A DNA stretch of 22,891 nucleotides, from the NCBI GenBank assembly GCA_023430845.1, contig JAEYYJ010000023.1:1-22891 (forward strand), written 5' to 3'. The DNA comes from Pseudomonadota bacterium. GTDB taxonomy: Bacteria; Pseudomonadota; Alphaproteobacteria; Rhizobiales; Hyphomicrobiaceae. Positions 1 through 7,981 of this stretch are shown here, one piece after another. Each line of letters begins with the position of its first letter. Within the stretch, counting starts at the first letter, position 1. The notes under the pieces are model-generated. The model searched no databases and was not told where the DNA came from. It saw nothing but the letters and a program-made list of their open reading frames with translations. The translations under genes and the position numbers were made by a program.

Positions 1-57
1 CCCGTGATGCTCCGTAACTTCGATGCCTTCGAAGTGGCTCTGAACAGGCTCGAGTAG
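1..57 (+). CDS. 3' end of an unidentified CDS (partial)
   Basis: An open frame enters from the left edge and stops with TAG at 55-57, leaving 18 visible residues that end in a hydrophobic/charged stretch (FDAFEVALNRLE). It runs convergent to tenA, 53 bp away. The fragment is too short to assign a family, and a non-coding origin cannot be excluded. A short perfect inverted repeat (17-23 with 29-35, loop TGCCT) lies inside it. Confidence 0.35.
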   Translation, partial: PVMLRNFDAFEVALNRLE

Positions 58-110
58 TCGCATGGTTGGCAGCACGAGGGCGCGCGGTTTCACTTGAAGC
101 GAGCGCACGC

Positions 111-773
111 TCACAGACGGCAGTCCAGCCCCATTTGCCAGAAGTCGATTTCGAGACGTGTCGCATCCTTGAAGATCGTCGCCAGCTCCGCGAAGCGCTT
201 CGGCGTCACAGTCGCGAGGTGCTCGTCGAGCCAAGCCTTTTCGCCGGCTGCGGCCGCCTGGAATTCGTCGCTCGCGTACATCGCGATCCAGTTCGAATAG
301 GGATTGCCTTCGCGAACGACAAACGTCTGTGAATTGAGCCACGTCGCGATCTCCGCATAACCGATCAGGCACGGTGCGAGCGCGACATGCAAGTCCACGA
401 GATCGCCGCGGTTTCCCGCGTCTAGCACATAACGGGTATATGCCATGGTCGCGCGTGCTTCGGGCAGCGTCATGAGGTCGTCTTCGGTAATGCCCCAGCC
501 GGCGCAGTACTGAATGTGCAGCCCCATTTCGACATCGACGATGGCTTTCAGGCTGTCGAGTGCGCGCCTGAGGTCGGCAATATTTCGGCTCTTGTACACG
601 GCGAGCCCGTAGGCGCGGGCGAAGTGCACCAGAAAGAGATAGTCCTGTTCGAGATAGTGGCGAAAGGACGCCCTCGCGAGCGTACCGAGCCCCAGCTCAC
701 GAATGAATTGATGCTGGCAGTAGGCTCGCCAGTCGTCGTCACAACTGCGCTTGAGATCGTCGAATGTCGCCAC
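111..773 (-). CDS. tenA: TenA-family aminopyrimidine aminohydrolase / thiaminase II
   Basis: A 220-residue protein of normal TenA length and all-helical character. TenA_C-type enzymes hydrolyse 4-amino-5-aminomethyl-2-methylpyrimidine (thiamine salvage) or thiamine in the cytoplasm. Visible signatures are the HYLEQDY segment near residue 42, the motif APCLIGYAEI with the candidate nucleophile Cys at residue 135, and the C-terminal acid at Glu208 in LEIDFWQMGL. These correspond to Cys135 and Glu205 of the Bacillus enzyme. The start is the GTG at 773, five bases after GGAGG; an upstream in-frame GTG at 812 lacks a Shine-Dalgarno. No other thiamine gene lies nearby and I see no TPP riboswitch in the 207 bp upstream, so it probably acts as a stand-alone salvage gene. 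The family assignment is firm; hydrolytic preference (thiamine or aminopyrimidine) is inferred. Confidence 0.9.
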   Translation of the reverse strand: MATFDDLKRSCDDDWRAYCQHQFIRELGLGTLARASFRHYLEQDYLFLVHFARAYGLAVYKSRNIADLRRALDSLKAIVDVEMGLHIQYCAGWGITEDDLMTLPEARATMAYTRYVLDAGNRGDLVDLHVALAPCLIGYAEIATWLNSQTFVVREGNPYSNWIAMYASDEFQAAAAGEKAWLDEHLATVTPKRFAELATIFKDATRLEIDFWQMGLDCRL

Positions 774-952
774 GTGCACCTCCCTGTTCACGGCGAGGTT
801 AGCATGCGGCACGGCGCGGGCAATCGCGTGCGGACGGTCCGTGCTGCATCAATCCGCCGGCATGTTTGGCGAGGCTGTTTTTCCATCCATATCTGGCCGC
901 TACGCGCCGCGGCTGCGGAACTATCCGCTGCTCATGGCATTGGTCGTCGATA

Positions 953-964
953 CGTCAATTGACG
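953..964. promoter_or_regulatory. 12-bp perfect palindrome before the DUF1236 gene
   Basis: CGTCAATTGACG is a perfect 12-bp palindrome ending four bases before the AAGGAG ribosome site of the gene starting at 981. Its position fits an operator or a 5'-UTR element. No known regulator site is recognised. Confidence 0.35.
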
Positions 965-980
965 AGCAAAGGAGATCGTC

Positions 981-2051
981 ATGATGCAGGAGCTTTTGCG
1001 CACGGTGTCTGTGTGCGCCCTCGTTGTTGCCATGGGTGGCGCAGCCGTCGCCCAGACCGGCGGTTCCGGCGGTGGTGGATCCTCTCCAGGCGGCGCCGCA
1101 CCTCAGACACAGCAGAAAGAGCCCGAATCCGGCGCAGGCAATGCCGCCCGCGAGGGCCAGTCTGGGCAGCCCGGACGTAGCGGCGAGACCGTGCGCCCCA
1201 AGGGTGGCTCGGCTGAGCGGCCGTCGGAGCGTCAACCCGGCGCGGCACGGCGCAGCGACGAGCGCACGACACAACCCAAGCAAAACCGCAGTGAAGGACA
1301 AGGCGATCAGAAGCGGACACCGCGTGCATCGGACGATCGCAATGATCGAAAGCGTGCGGACGAGCTTCGAAAGGACGAGCAGAAGGATCGCGCGCGCACC
1401 GGACAAGATCAGCGCCAGCGCGGTGACCGCCCGGATCAGGCGGAGCGCGAGCGCGGTAAGGACGCGGACCGTCAGCGCCAGGGCGCTCGACCCGATCGCG
1501 ATGGGCGGACGCAGCTCTCCGAGCAGCAGCGGACGAACGTCCGCGAGCGCTTCTCTCGTTCAGGCGGTGAACGCAATCGCGTAACGAACGTCAACTTCGA
1601 CATCCGTGTCGGTGCCAGCGTACCGCGCAGCGTAACGCTGCATACGCTGCCCGCCGACATCGTCGAGGTCGTGCCTGCGTATCGCGGCTATCGCTACGTT
1701 TACGTGCGTGACGAAATCGTCATCGTCGATCCAGCGAGTTACGCAGTCGTTGCGGTTATCACTTCGGGTGGCAGCCGCGCAGCAGCCAGGCCGGATCGCC
1801 GCCTTACGCTCGCCGAGCCGGATCGCGTCTTCGTGCGGGAGCACATTGATCGTGGCGCATCCATCAGACTCGGTATTGGTGGTGTTACTGTCGGCATGAC
1901 GATCCCGCAGGGCGTCGAACTTCTGCCCATGCCGAACGTCGTCATCGATCGTTATCCTGATCTCCGGGACTATCGCTACTTCGTCTATGAGGACGACATA
2001 GCGATCGTGGATCCCGCGACGGATGAGGTCGTCCTCATAGTCGAGGATTGA
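981..2051 (+). CDS. Secreted DUF1236 protein with two C-terminal domain copies and a charged linker
   Basis: A 356-residue protein. Residues 1-25 form a signal peptide ending AVAQ. Residues about 26-195 are a low-complexity linker, first Gly/Ser-rich, then extremely rich in Arg, Asp, Glu, Gln and Lys, and surely disordered. Two DUF1236-like modules follow, about 180-260 and 280-356. Each carries a version of the pattern VP..V.L..LP..IV....P..R.YRYV followed by D.I.IVDP. DUF1236 proteins are common periplasmic proteins of Hyphomicrobiales with no settled function. The start has AAGGAG six bases before ATG 981; ATG 984 is the only close alternative. The gene stands alone, divergent from tenA, and ends at a terminator at 2075. 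The length of the charged linker is the odd feature. Confidence 0.85.
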   Translation: MMQELLRTVSVCALVVAMGGAAVAQTGGSGGGGSSPGGAAPQTQQKEPESGAGNAAREGQSGQPGRSGETVRPKGGSAERPSERQPGAARRSDERTTQPKQNRSEGQGDQKRTPRASDDRNDRKRADELRKDEQKDRARTGQDQRQRGDRPDQAERERGKDADRQRQGARPDRDGRTQLSEQQRTNVRERFSRSGGERNRVTNVNFDIRVGASVPRSVTLHTLPADIVEVVPAYRGYRYVYVRDEIVIVDPASYAVVAVITSGGSRAAARPDRRLTLAEPDRVFVREHIDRGASIRLGIGGVTVGMTIPQGVELLPMPNVVIDRYPDLRDYRYFVYEDDIAIVDPATDEVVLIVED

Positions 2052-2074
2052 GGTCACCAAATTGAAGAAAGCGG

Positions 2075-2105
2075 AGCCAGCGGCGTCTTTGCGTCGCTGG
2101 CTTTT
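2075..2105 (+). terminator. Rho-independent terminator after the DUF1236 gene
   Basis: The 11-bp stem 2075-2085 with 2092-2102 (one G-U pair; outer arms AGCCAGCG/CGCTGGCT) has a 6-base loop TCTTTG and is followed by TTTT. It lies 24 bp after the stop at 2051 and just before the convergent barrel gene's stop, so it may help both genes terminate. Confidence 0.8.
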
Positions 2106-2124
2106 GCTCGACCGGGCTACGGTA

Positions 2125-2871
2125 TCACTTGTAGGGGACGTGCTCCGGCTCGCTGCCCAGTCTGAAGCTCACGCGCGCGAGGACGGTGTGAAGGCCGTCA
2201 GGATCGAAGCTGCCGGACACGGGCTTCGGCGGCGGGCAGTAGACGGCCGTCGAAGCCAAGCTCAGAGGCCCGCCACTGCCGGCGAACGTAAAGCTCTTCG
2301 CACCGAGATCGATGTAATTGTACTCGAGGCCGATGCTGACGTTATGCGTAATCTGGCGCTCGAAGCCGAAGCCTGCTGTCCAGCCGTCGACACGCGAATG
2401 GCCGGAAAAGGCGCCCCCAAACGTCGAGATGCTGAGATCGACATCGGCGGACGCGTAACCGCCCTTTACGTAGAAAAGCCGGTCTCGCCAAGCGTAGCCG
2501 AGCCTGCCGGTGATCGTGAGGATGTCGCTGACAGTCGCCTTGACGTCCGCCATGCCGGCGATCGTCTTGTTGCCATCGAGGTCACCGCCGGTGATCGAGG
2601 CTTCGATACCGAAGACCCAGCGGTCAAACTGTCGCTGAAGGCCGACGTGTCCGCCGGCGAGCCAGCCGTCGACGCTGATGTCGGACCCGAGGCCGGTGTC
2701 TTGCTTCGACCAGCCGTAGCCGCCGTGCAGGCCGAGATAAAGGCCTGACCAATCGATAGATACACCTGGAGACTGCTCACCGAGGATGTTTCCGGCGCTG
2801 GCCGGCGTCAGGGCCGTAAGGCCGCTAAACATCGAGGACGCAACGAGTAACGAACGCAAAAACCCACGCAC
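2125..2871 (-). CDS. Outer-membrane beta-barrel protein, Omp25/Omp31-like
   Basis: A 248-residue protein with a signal peptide (hydrophobic LLVASSMFSGLTAL, then ASA) and alternating amphipathic strands typical of 8-stranded OmpA-like/Omp31 barrels. The N-terminal mature strand WSGLYLGLHGGYGW is the family hallmark of rhizobial and Brucella porin-like proteins. Later strands include GRLGYAWRDRLFYVKGGYA and LEYNYIDLG. The penultimate strand LARVSFRLG is followed by about eight extra residues, so the chain does not end on the usual C-terminal aromatic. Such proteins are structural outer-membrane barrels rather than specific channels. The start is taken as GTG 2871, eight bases after GGGGAG; in-frame GTGs at 2880 and 2889 are alternatives. 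It is a single gene, convergent with the DUF1236 gene. Confidence 0.82.
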   Translation of the reverse strand: MRGFLRSLLVASSMFSGLTALTPASAGNILGEQSPGVSIDWSGLYLGLHGGYGWSKQDTGLGSDISVDGWLAGGHVGLQRQFDRWVFGIEASITGGDLDGNKTIAGMADVKATVSDILTITGRLGYAWRDRLFYVKGGYASADVDLSISTFGGAFSGHSRVDGWTAGFGFERQITHNVSIGLEYNYIDLGAKSFTFAGSGGPLSLASTAVYCPPPKPVSGSFDPDGLHTVLARVSFRLGSEPEHVPYK

Positions 2872-3053
2872 TACACACACTCCCCCCACAGCTTATTAAC
2901 AAATTATTAACAGGGCAGAGGCGGGCGCGTGCAGGTCTCCCGATGCAGTCGGGCAACTTTGCAGAGTTATGGTTGCATATGGGCAACAGGCGGCGGGGCC
3001 CGACTGGAGCCGGAAATCCGCGATGCCATTGGCGCGCTCTAAGGCGCCGGCCA

Positions 3054-3063
3054 CACGATCGTG
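3054..3063. promoter_or_regulatory. Palindrome in the gap between the barrel and cNMP-binding genes
   Basis: CACGATCGTG is a perfect 10-bp palindrome about 180 bp upstream of the barrel gene start. It is flanked by two copies of GCGCTCTA (3034-3041 and 3065-3072). A binding site is possible, but no known motif is matched. Confidence 0.2.
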
Positions 3064-3099
3064 GAGCGCTCTAGGCTGGTGGTGTAAGCGGTGCTCGCG

Positions 3100-3783
3100 C
3101 TATCCCGGGCCAATCGCCTTGATGGAACTCGGATCGCTTATCTCGGCAGTGCGCGGGAGATTGCCTCCCGAACTCGACGTTTCCGCCGTTCGCAGCCGTT
3201 CGATATCCTTGAAGAGACGCTGGCTCGTGAGCTTCAGGAAGTAGAAGCCGAACTCTGGGTTCTGGAAATAGAGCTGCTTGACGTGATCGTAGCTGATGAC
3301 GAGCAGCTCGCCGTCCTCGGTGCATTCGAACGTGAGTGTGCGCTTGTTGTCCGGCGCGATGAGGCCAAGCTCACCGATCAACTGGCCAGGCAGAACGTCC
3401 TGTCCGATCTCGCCCAAGCGATACCGGCCTGACACCGTATAGAACATGTCCGATGAGGGATCGTTCTTGCGGAAGAGAACATCGCCGCGCTGAACTTTGC
3501 GCCTGCTCATATGCGGCTTGAGCCACTCCATGTTGAGGTCGCCGTCCGAGGCGGCCTTCACCTTGCGCACGAGAACGAGCATCTCGCGCAGTCTATAGGC
3601 ATTGATCGGGAGCAGGATGCCGTGCAGCACCATCTGGGGGTACACCTCGCCCAGAAACCCGTACGCGACGAAGACGCAGTTGGCGCAGATTCCTACAACG
3701 CGAAGGGGGATCATCCTCTTCATTGAGTAGACGCAGAGCGTGAGCAATGCGCCGAAGTATCCGATGAGATCCACCCACGGCAT
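3100..3783 (-). CDS. Membrane-anchored cyclic nucleotide-binding protein (Popeye/YgjV-like membrane part)
   Basis: A 227-residue protein. Residues 1-80 hold three hydrophobic segments (about 4-20, 26-44 and 48-65), resembling the three-helix N-termini of Popeye- or YgjV-type proteins. Residues about 95-210 form a Crp-like beta-roll. The phosphate-binding cassette is intact: GELGLIAPDNKRT, with Glu138 and Arg148 ten residues apart as in canonical cAMP/cGMP-binding domains. No DNA-binding domain follows, so it is a membrane-bound effector or receptor rather than a transcription factor. The start is ATG 3783, with GGAG nine bases upstream; ATG 3798 and GTG 3813 lack a ribosome site. It lies about 1 kb from an adenylate cyclase gene, an obvious source of ligand. 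Ligand identity is inferred, not shown. Confidence 0.8.
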   Translation of the reverse strand: MPWVDLIGYFGALLTLCVYSMKRMIPLRVVGICANCVFVAYGFLGEVYPQMVLHGILLPINAYRLREMLVLVRKVKAASDGDLNMEWLKPHMSRRKVQRGDVLFRKNDPSSDMFYTVSGRYRLGEIGQDVLPGQLIGELGLIAPDNKRTLTFECTEDGELLVISYDHVKQLYFQNPEFGFYFLKLTSQRLFKDIERLRTAETSSSGGNLPRTAEISDPSSIKAIGPG

Positions 3784-3917
3784 CACATATTTCTCCATCT
3801 GCGCGCAGCGCACATCGTCGCGCTGGAAACTCGCGCCAGTCCCGCTCTACGTAAATCGAATCCAATATGTGTGCGGTTGAGGCACGGCACTACGCCGCCT
3901 CCGTGACTGCCGGTTCG

Positions 3918-4745
3918 TCAAAATGGTGATATTTTCCTAAGTGTTCGCTCGATCGACTTGCCGCCCTGATCGAGCACACGAAAGTCGTCAGTGATGGACT
4001 TGTGCGACAGGCGCCGCACGGGATCGACGACAAGCCTGCGGCCGACGAACGGAAAGGCCTGCCTGACGCCCACGCCGTGCACGAGTTTCGCAGACCACTT
4101 CACGGGTTGCGAGACGACGCCCAGAGGCGTCGCATGGACGACGCGTCCGACACGACGATGCGAGCGGCATGAACGCGTACGGGAGCAAACTTCGACCTCG
4201 CCCTTGTGCAGCAGAACGAACGTATCGCCTTTGGGACCGATATAGATGTCGAAGACGGTCCCGCGAACGCCGATGGTCGCCGATGGTGTTTCGATCTTGT
4301 AGCTCTCGCTCGAGTGGCGGCCGGTGAGAAATCGCAGCGTCCCTTTGAGGAGCCGCACGGCGATCGACCTCGCGCCATCACCTGATGCTACGACGAACTC
4401 GTCGAGGCGCAACTCTGCATCGGGCCCGAGCGCGAGCTTGGTGTTGTCGTCGAGTTTGAGCTCGACCTGCGCCTTAGGCCCCGTGCGGACGAGTTCATTC
4501 CGATAAACCCGGGAACCTGCTTTGAGAGGCCGCTCTTCGGTGCCGCGGACGCCGAGAACTGTCGCCTTCGCGAGGACTGTCGTTCCGACCTCAGGCTCGT
4601 TGGCGCGTGCACTGGTGGCACCGGTCCCGAGCGCCAAGGCGGCGGAGAGCATCAGACCTAATGTGGTTGCCCCGCACGACCACCATGCACCGGACACTAA
4701 AGTGCGAGCACGCGCATACGCCAAAATACCCCCCCACATGAGCAT
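3918..4745 (-). CDS. Secreted FecR-domain protein
   Basis: A 275-residue protein with an N-terminal hydrophobic export segment (about 20-47, ending SARA). A FecR domain spans about 60-190 and contains the family landmarks KAGSRVYRNELVRTG, VELKLDDNTKLALGP and SATIGVRGTVFDIYI. The remainder is basic and carries no second domain. FecR domains act in the periplasm as sensors or anti-sigma-like partners, but this stand-alone form has no TonB receptor or sigma factor beside it. Instead it is divergent from a CHASE2 cyclase, a pairing seen repeatedly in proteobacteria. The start is uncertain: ATG 4745 has only weak AAGAAAAA upstream and ATG 4739 is equally possible. Confidence 0.85.
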   Translation of the reverse strand: MLMWGGILAYARARTLVSGAWWSCGATTLGLMLSAALALGTGATSARANEPEVGTTVLAKATVLGVRGTEERPLKAGSRVYRNELVRTGPKAQVELKLDDNTKLALGPDAELRLDEFVVASGDGARSIAVRLLKGTLRFLTGRHSSESYKIETPSATIGVRGTVFDIYIGPKGDTFVLLHKGEVEVCSRTRSCRSHRRVGRVVHATPLGVVSQPVKWSAKLVHGVGVRQAFPFVGRRLVVDPVRRLSHKSITDDFRVLDQGGKSIERTLRKISPF

Positions 4746-4766
4746 AGATTTTTCTTCATGGGGAAA

Positions 4767-4783
4767 GGTAACATGGGGGTAAC
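4767..4783. promoter_or_regulatory. GGTAAC direct repeat in the divergent fecR-cyclase promoter region
   Basis: Two GGTAAC hexamers at 4767-4772 and 4778-4783 are 11 bp apart, one helical turn, between the divergent FecR and cyclase starts. This spacing suits a dimeric regulator acting on both genes. No specific regulator is recognised. Confidence 0.3.
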
Positions 4784-4847
4784 GGAGCGTACAGAGGATT
4801 GGGCCGGCGGCCCCGGGGCGCAGGCCGTCTAAAATTTCGAGGGATTC

Positions 4848-7031
4848 TTGCGCACCCGTGCGATGTACTGGCTGGCGGTTTTGCTTGTGCTCGGCGCAGC
4901 GGCCGTCGTGCGTTGGCTCGATCCGGAGCCGCTGGCGCGCGTCCGGCTCATTGCCTTCGACACGCTGCAGCAGCTACAGCCACGCCAAGCCGATCCAGCC
5001 TACCCTGTCCGCATCATCGATATCGACGAGCGCTCGCTCGCGGCAATGGGCGCGTGGCCCTGGCGACGAGACATACTTGCCGATCTGGTCGAGCGGCTCA
5101 CGGCGCGCGGCGCCAGGGTCATTGCCTTCGATATCGTGCTGGCCAGCACCGAGCCGGACGCGTTGTCTGCGCTCCCGCCGGCCCTCCGATTGGCGCCGGA
5201 TATGCAACTTCTCGTGCAGAAACTGGCCGCTCTACCGTCCGGCGAACAACGGCTTTCCCGATCGCTGGAGGCGAGTTCTGTCGTGCTCGGTCTTATCGGG
5301 CGGGGAGGGACCCCCGAAGCGCCGAACGTGTCAAAGGCCGGATTTGCGTTGCTCGGCACGGATCCAGGGCGGCATTGCCCCTTTCTGCCGGCGGTGACGG
5401 GCAACACGCCGGTTCTGCAGGAGGCGGCAACCGGACTCGGTGTCCTCAACTGGTTTCCAGAGCACGATCAGGTCGTGCGCAAGGTGCCGATGCTGGTACG
5501 GCTCGGCAGCGCGCTTGCGCCGTCGCTCGTGGCTGAGACGATGCGTCTTGCGACCGACACGAACACCATCGCGGTGCGCTCCTCGACGGCGAGCGGAGAA
5601 ACGCCCTTCGTCGGCGAGACGGGGATCACTTCGGTGCGTATCGGTAAGTATCTCGTGCCGACGGACCATGCCGGACAGATGTGGCTGTCTTTCACACCGC
5701 ATGATCCGAACCGTTTCCGTTCTGCCGTCGACGTGCTCGAGGATCGTGTGGCGCGCGAGGAAATCGCGGACCGCATCGTGCTCGTCGGCACGAGTGCTCC
5801 GGGCCTGTTCGATCTCCGCGCGACGCCGCTTGGCTCGGTCGTCGCCGGTGTCGAGATCCATGCTCAGGCAATCGAGCAGATCATTGCCGGCAACATGCTG
5901 CATCGGCCGGATCTCTCCACGGGGCTGGAGGTGGTGTTCACGACCCTGGCCGGTCTCCTGCTGGCCATACTCGTATTGCGGTCAGGTCCGGTTCTCGGTG
6001 CCGTCATGGGCGCTGCGACAATGATCGCCGTGCTGTCGATTGCCTGGTGGGCGCGCGCATCCGCGGGCTCGCTTCTCGACCCATCATTTCCGGCCTTCAC
6101 TCTGACCGGTCTCTATATCTTCTGCACGGGCTTCTTCTATTTTCACACGACTCGCGAACGCAACCGCGTGCGCCAGGCCTTCAGCCACTACATGGCACCC
6201 AGCATTGTCGAGGAGCTCGCGCGCCACCCCGAAAGGCTTCGACTTGGTGGTGAGCGGCGCATCGTGACGCTGTACCGGTCCGATCTTGCCGGCTTCAGCA
6301 AACTCTCCGAGGATCTCGAGCCGCAGGAACTCGTGACCCTGATGAACGAGTACCTGACCGCCATGACCGATATCGTCATGGCGCATGATGGCTTCATCGA
6401 CAAATACATCGGTGACGCGATCGACGGTGTATTCGGCGCTCCCGCAGATGACGCGCAGCACGCGCTCAATGCCGTCAAGGCGGCGATGACAGCGCGCACG
6501 CGATTGAGTGAGATGAATGCGGCAGGCCTCGCGGTGCGAGGTCGTTCGCTCGAGCAACGCATCGGCCTCCATTCCGGCGCAGGTATCGTCGGCAACATTG
6601 GCTCGAAGCGGCGTTTCAACTACACCGTCGTCGGCGACAGCGCGAATCTGGCATCGCGCATCGAGGGAGCAAACAAATTCTACGGGACCGAAATACTCGC
6701 TTCAGAAGCCACCGTGCAGCTCGCGGGGCCGGCCGTTGCGTGGCGTGAGATCGACACCATCCGGGTCGTCGGGCGATCGAGCCCTGTACGAATCTATGAG
6801 CCGATGGGGATTGCCGGCGAGATCACCGACGAGATCCAATCTATGATGAAGACCTATGCGGATGGGCTCGATTGCTGGAGATCGAAGGATTTTGCGGGTG
6901 CCAGCCTATGCTTCGAGCAGATTGCGCCGCGCGATCCGCCTGCACGCTTCTTCCTGCAGCGCTGCAGAACGCTTCTCCATGCACCGCCGGGCGAAGCGTG
7001 GTCTCACGTGCATGAGCTAGAAAGGAAGTGA
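4848..7031 (+). CDS. CHASE2-domain class III adenylate cyclase
   Basis: A 727-residue membrane enzyme. TM1 is about 7-22; residues 25-345 are a periplasmic CHASE2 sensor (opening RLIAFDTLQQL, then RIIDIDERSL and AWPWRRDILADL). About three TM helices occupy 358-438 and the cytoplasmic cyclase domain about 465-650. Both metal-binding Asp are present (D479 in SDLAGFS, D523 in IGDAID). So are the purine-selecting Lys519 and Thr593 (class IIIb pattern) and the transition-state pair N600/R604 in NLASR, so it should convert ATP to cAMP. A C-terminal helical stretch (655-727) has a TPR-like composition. The start is TTG 4848, four bases after GAGGG; ATG 4863 lacks a ribosome site. It is divergent from fecR and convergent with the GlsB gene 21 bp away. 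Activation by the periplasmic domain is inferred. Confidence 0.93.
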   Translation: MRTRAMYWLAVLLVLGAAAVVRWLDPEPLARVRLIAFDTLQQLQPRQADPAYPVRIIDIDERSLAAMGAWPWRRDILADLVERLTARGARVIAFDIVLASTEPDALSALPPALRLAPDMQLLVQKLAALPSGEQRLSRSLEASSVVLGLIGRGGTPEAPNVSKAGFALLGTDPGRHCPFLPAVTGNTPVLQEAATGLGVLNWFPEHDQVVRKVPMLVRLGSALAPSLVAETMRLATDTNTIAVRSSTASGETPFVGETGITSVRIGKYLVPTDHAGQMWLSFTPHDPNRFRSAVDVLEDRVAREEIADRIVLVGTSAPGLFDLRATPLGSVVAGVEIHAQAIEQIIAGNMLHRPDLSTGLEVVFTTLAGLLLAILVLRSGPVLGAVMGAATMIAVLSIAWWARASAGSLLDPSFPAFTLTGLYIFCTGFFYFHTTRERNRVRQAFSHYMAPSIVEELARHPERLRLGGERRIVTLYRSDLAGFSKLSEDLEPQELVTLMNEYLTAMTDIVMAHDGFIDKYIGDAIDGVFGAPADDAQHALNAVKAAMTARTRLSEMNAAGLAVRGRSLEQRIGLHSGAGIVGNIGSKRRFNYTVVGDSANLASRIEGANKFYGTEILASEATVQLAGPAVAWREIDTIRVVGRSSPVRIYEPMGIAGEITDEIQSMMKTYADGLDCWRSKDFAGASLCFEQIAPRDPPARFFLQRCRTLLHAPPGEAWSHVHELERK

Positions 7032-7052
7032 AGGCCTCGCCCTCCGCGCCGA

Positions 7053-7340
7053 TCAGCTCAGGCTGTGAGACCGGCCCCAGTACCAAAGCGCAGCCAGTAC
7101 GAGCAGTGAGCCGACGAGCGCGGAAGTGACATCGCGCAGCGAGACGGCATAGCGGTCGAGTTGCTCGAACAGACCGAGCACGCGGAACAGAAAACCTCCC
7201 GCCAAGCCTCCCAAAAGGCCCAGAGCCAGATTCTGAACCAAGCCGAACCCCTTTCGGTCACGCTTGATAATGTACCCGGCCAGGCTCCCTCCGATCAGTC
7301 CGATCACAATCCAAACAACAATCTGGCCGATCGATGCCAT
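7053..7340 (-). CDS. GlsB/YeaQ/YmgE-family small membrane protein
   Basis: A 95-residue, three-helix membrane protein of the former transglycosylase-associated family. It shows the characteristic GLIGGSLAGYIIKRDRKGFG turn between helices 1 and 2 and the glycine-rich helix LALGLLGGLAGGFLF, then a third helix near the C-terminus. Homologues are general-stress or envelope proteins with no known activity. The start is ATG 7340 with GGAAG four bases upstream; the GTG one codon earlier is less likely. It ends 21 bp from the convergent cyclase. Confidence 0.88.
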   Translation of the reverse strand: MASIGQIVVWIVIGLIGGSLAGYIIKRDRKGFGLVQNLALGLLGGLAGGFLFRVLGLFEQLDRYAVSLRDVTSALVGSLLVLAALWYWGRSHSLS

Positions 7341-7461
7341 CACGCTTCCACCATGCTAAAGGGCCGACGGCGCATCTGCCTGTAGGCAATGGCCGTCAGC
7401 CGACCTAGAACATCAAATTTACTCGCGTAGCCGAAGCCGCTGTGTCTCAACGGTCGACGCA

Positions 7462-7695
7462 CTACGGTTTGGCGACCTGCGGATCAACCGGTGACTCCGA
7501 CAATGGCAGTGCCTGACGGAAATCGTCGTTGCAGCATGTGCCGGGTGCCTGAGCCACGACGGCATTGCCTGTCATGAGCATCGATTGTTGAGTATCCGCC
7601 GAACGCGGCAATGCCAGGCGCGGGTCGTTGAATGGTTCGAACGACGAGACCGCGAGCAAGCTAATGGCAATGAGAGTTGCGCTGATCACTTTCAT
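7462..7695 (-). CDS. Small secreted hypothetical protein
   Basis: A 77-residue protein. ATG 7695 has GGAGG eight bases upstream, which fixes the start despite an open frame reaching back to 7860. Residues 1-20 are a signal-peptide-like hydrophobic segment. The mature part is short, Pro/Ala/Ser-rich and carries one adjacent Cys pair (GTCCND), so a disulfide or metal role is imaginable. No family is recognised. It sits downstream of the HtrA-type protease gene on the same strand, with a 286-bp gap in which I see no further gene. Confidence 0.6.
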   Translation of the reverse strand: MKVISATLIAISLLAVSSFEPFNDPRLALPRSADTQQSMLMTGNAVVAQAPGTCCNDDFRQALPLSESPVDPQVAKP

Positions 7696-7981
7696 TTTTT
7701 CAACCTCCGCTATCTCATGCCCGGCCGCGGGGCTCTCGCGGAAATGGGGATCTGCGTTTCGGCAGTCTCCGGCCGGGCATGCGCTTTCTTCACTGCGACC
7801 GGCAATGCTACGGACGATCGTTCCGCGATTGTCGTTGGTCTCGCGGACTTCGTACGGCATCGACCGGCTCGGTATCGATCTTCAGTCGTGAGCCACCGCG
7901 CAGCTATCGGGGGCAACCCTGAAAGGCACTTCCTCATGTGCCGATGCGTGCTCCATCATCAACCGGGGCGCGCTGGAGGCT

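Noticed and set aside
774..980. Possible TPP riboswitch upstream of tenA
   Set aside because: Read on the minus strand, the region lacks the conserved CUGAGA and pyrophosphate-helix segments of the thi-box.
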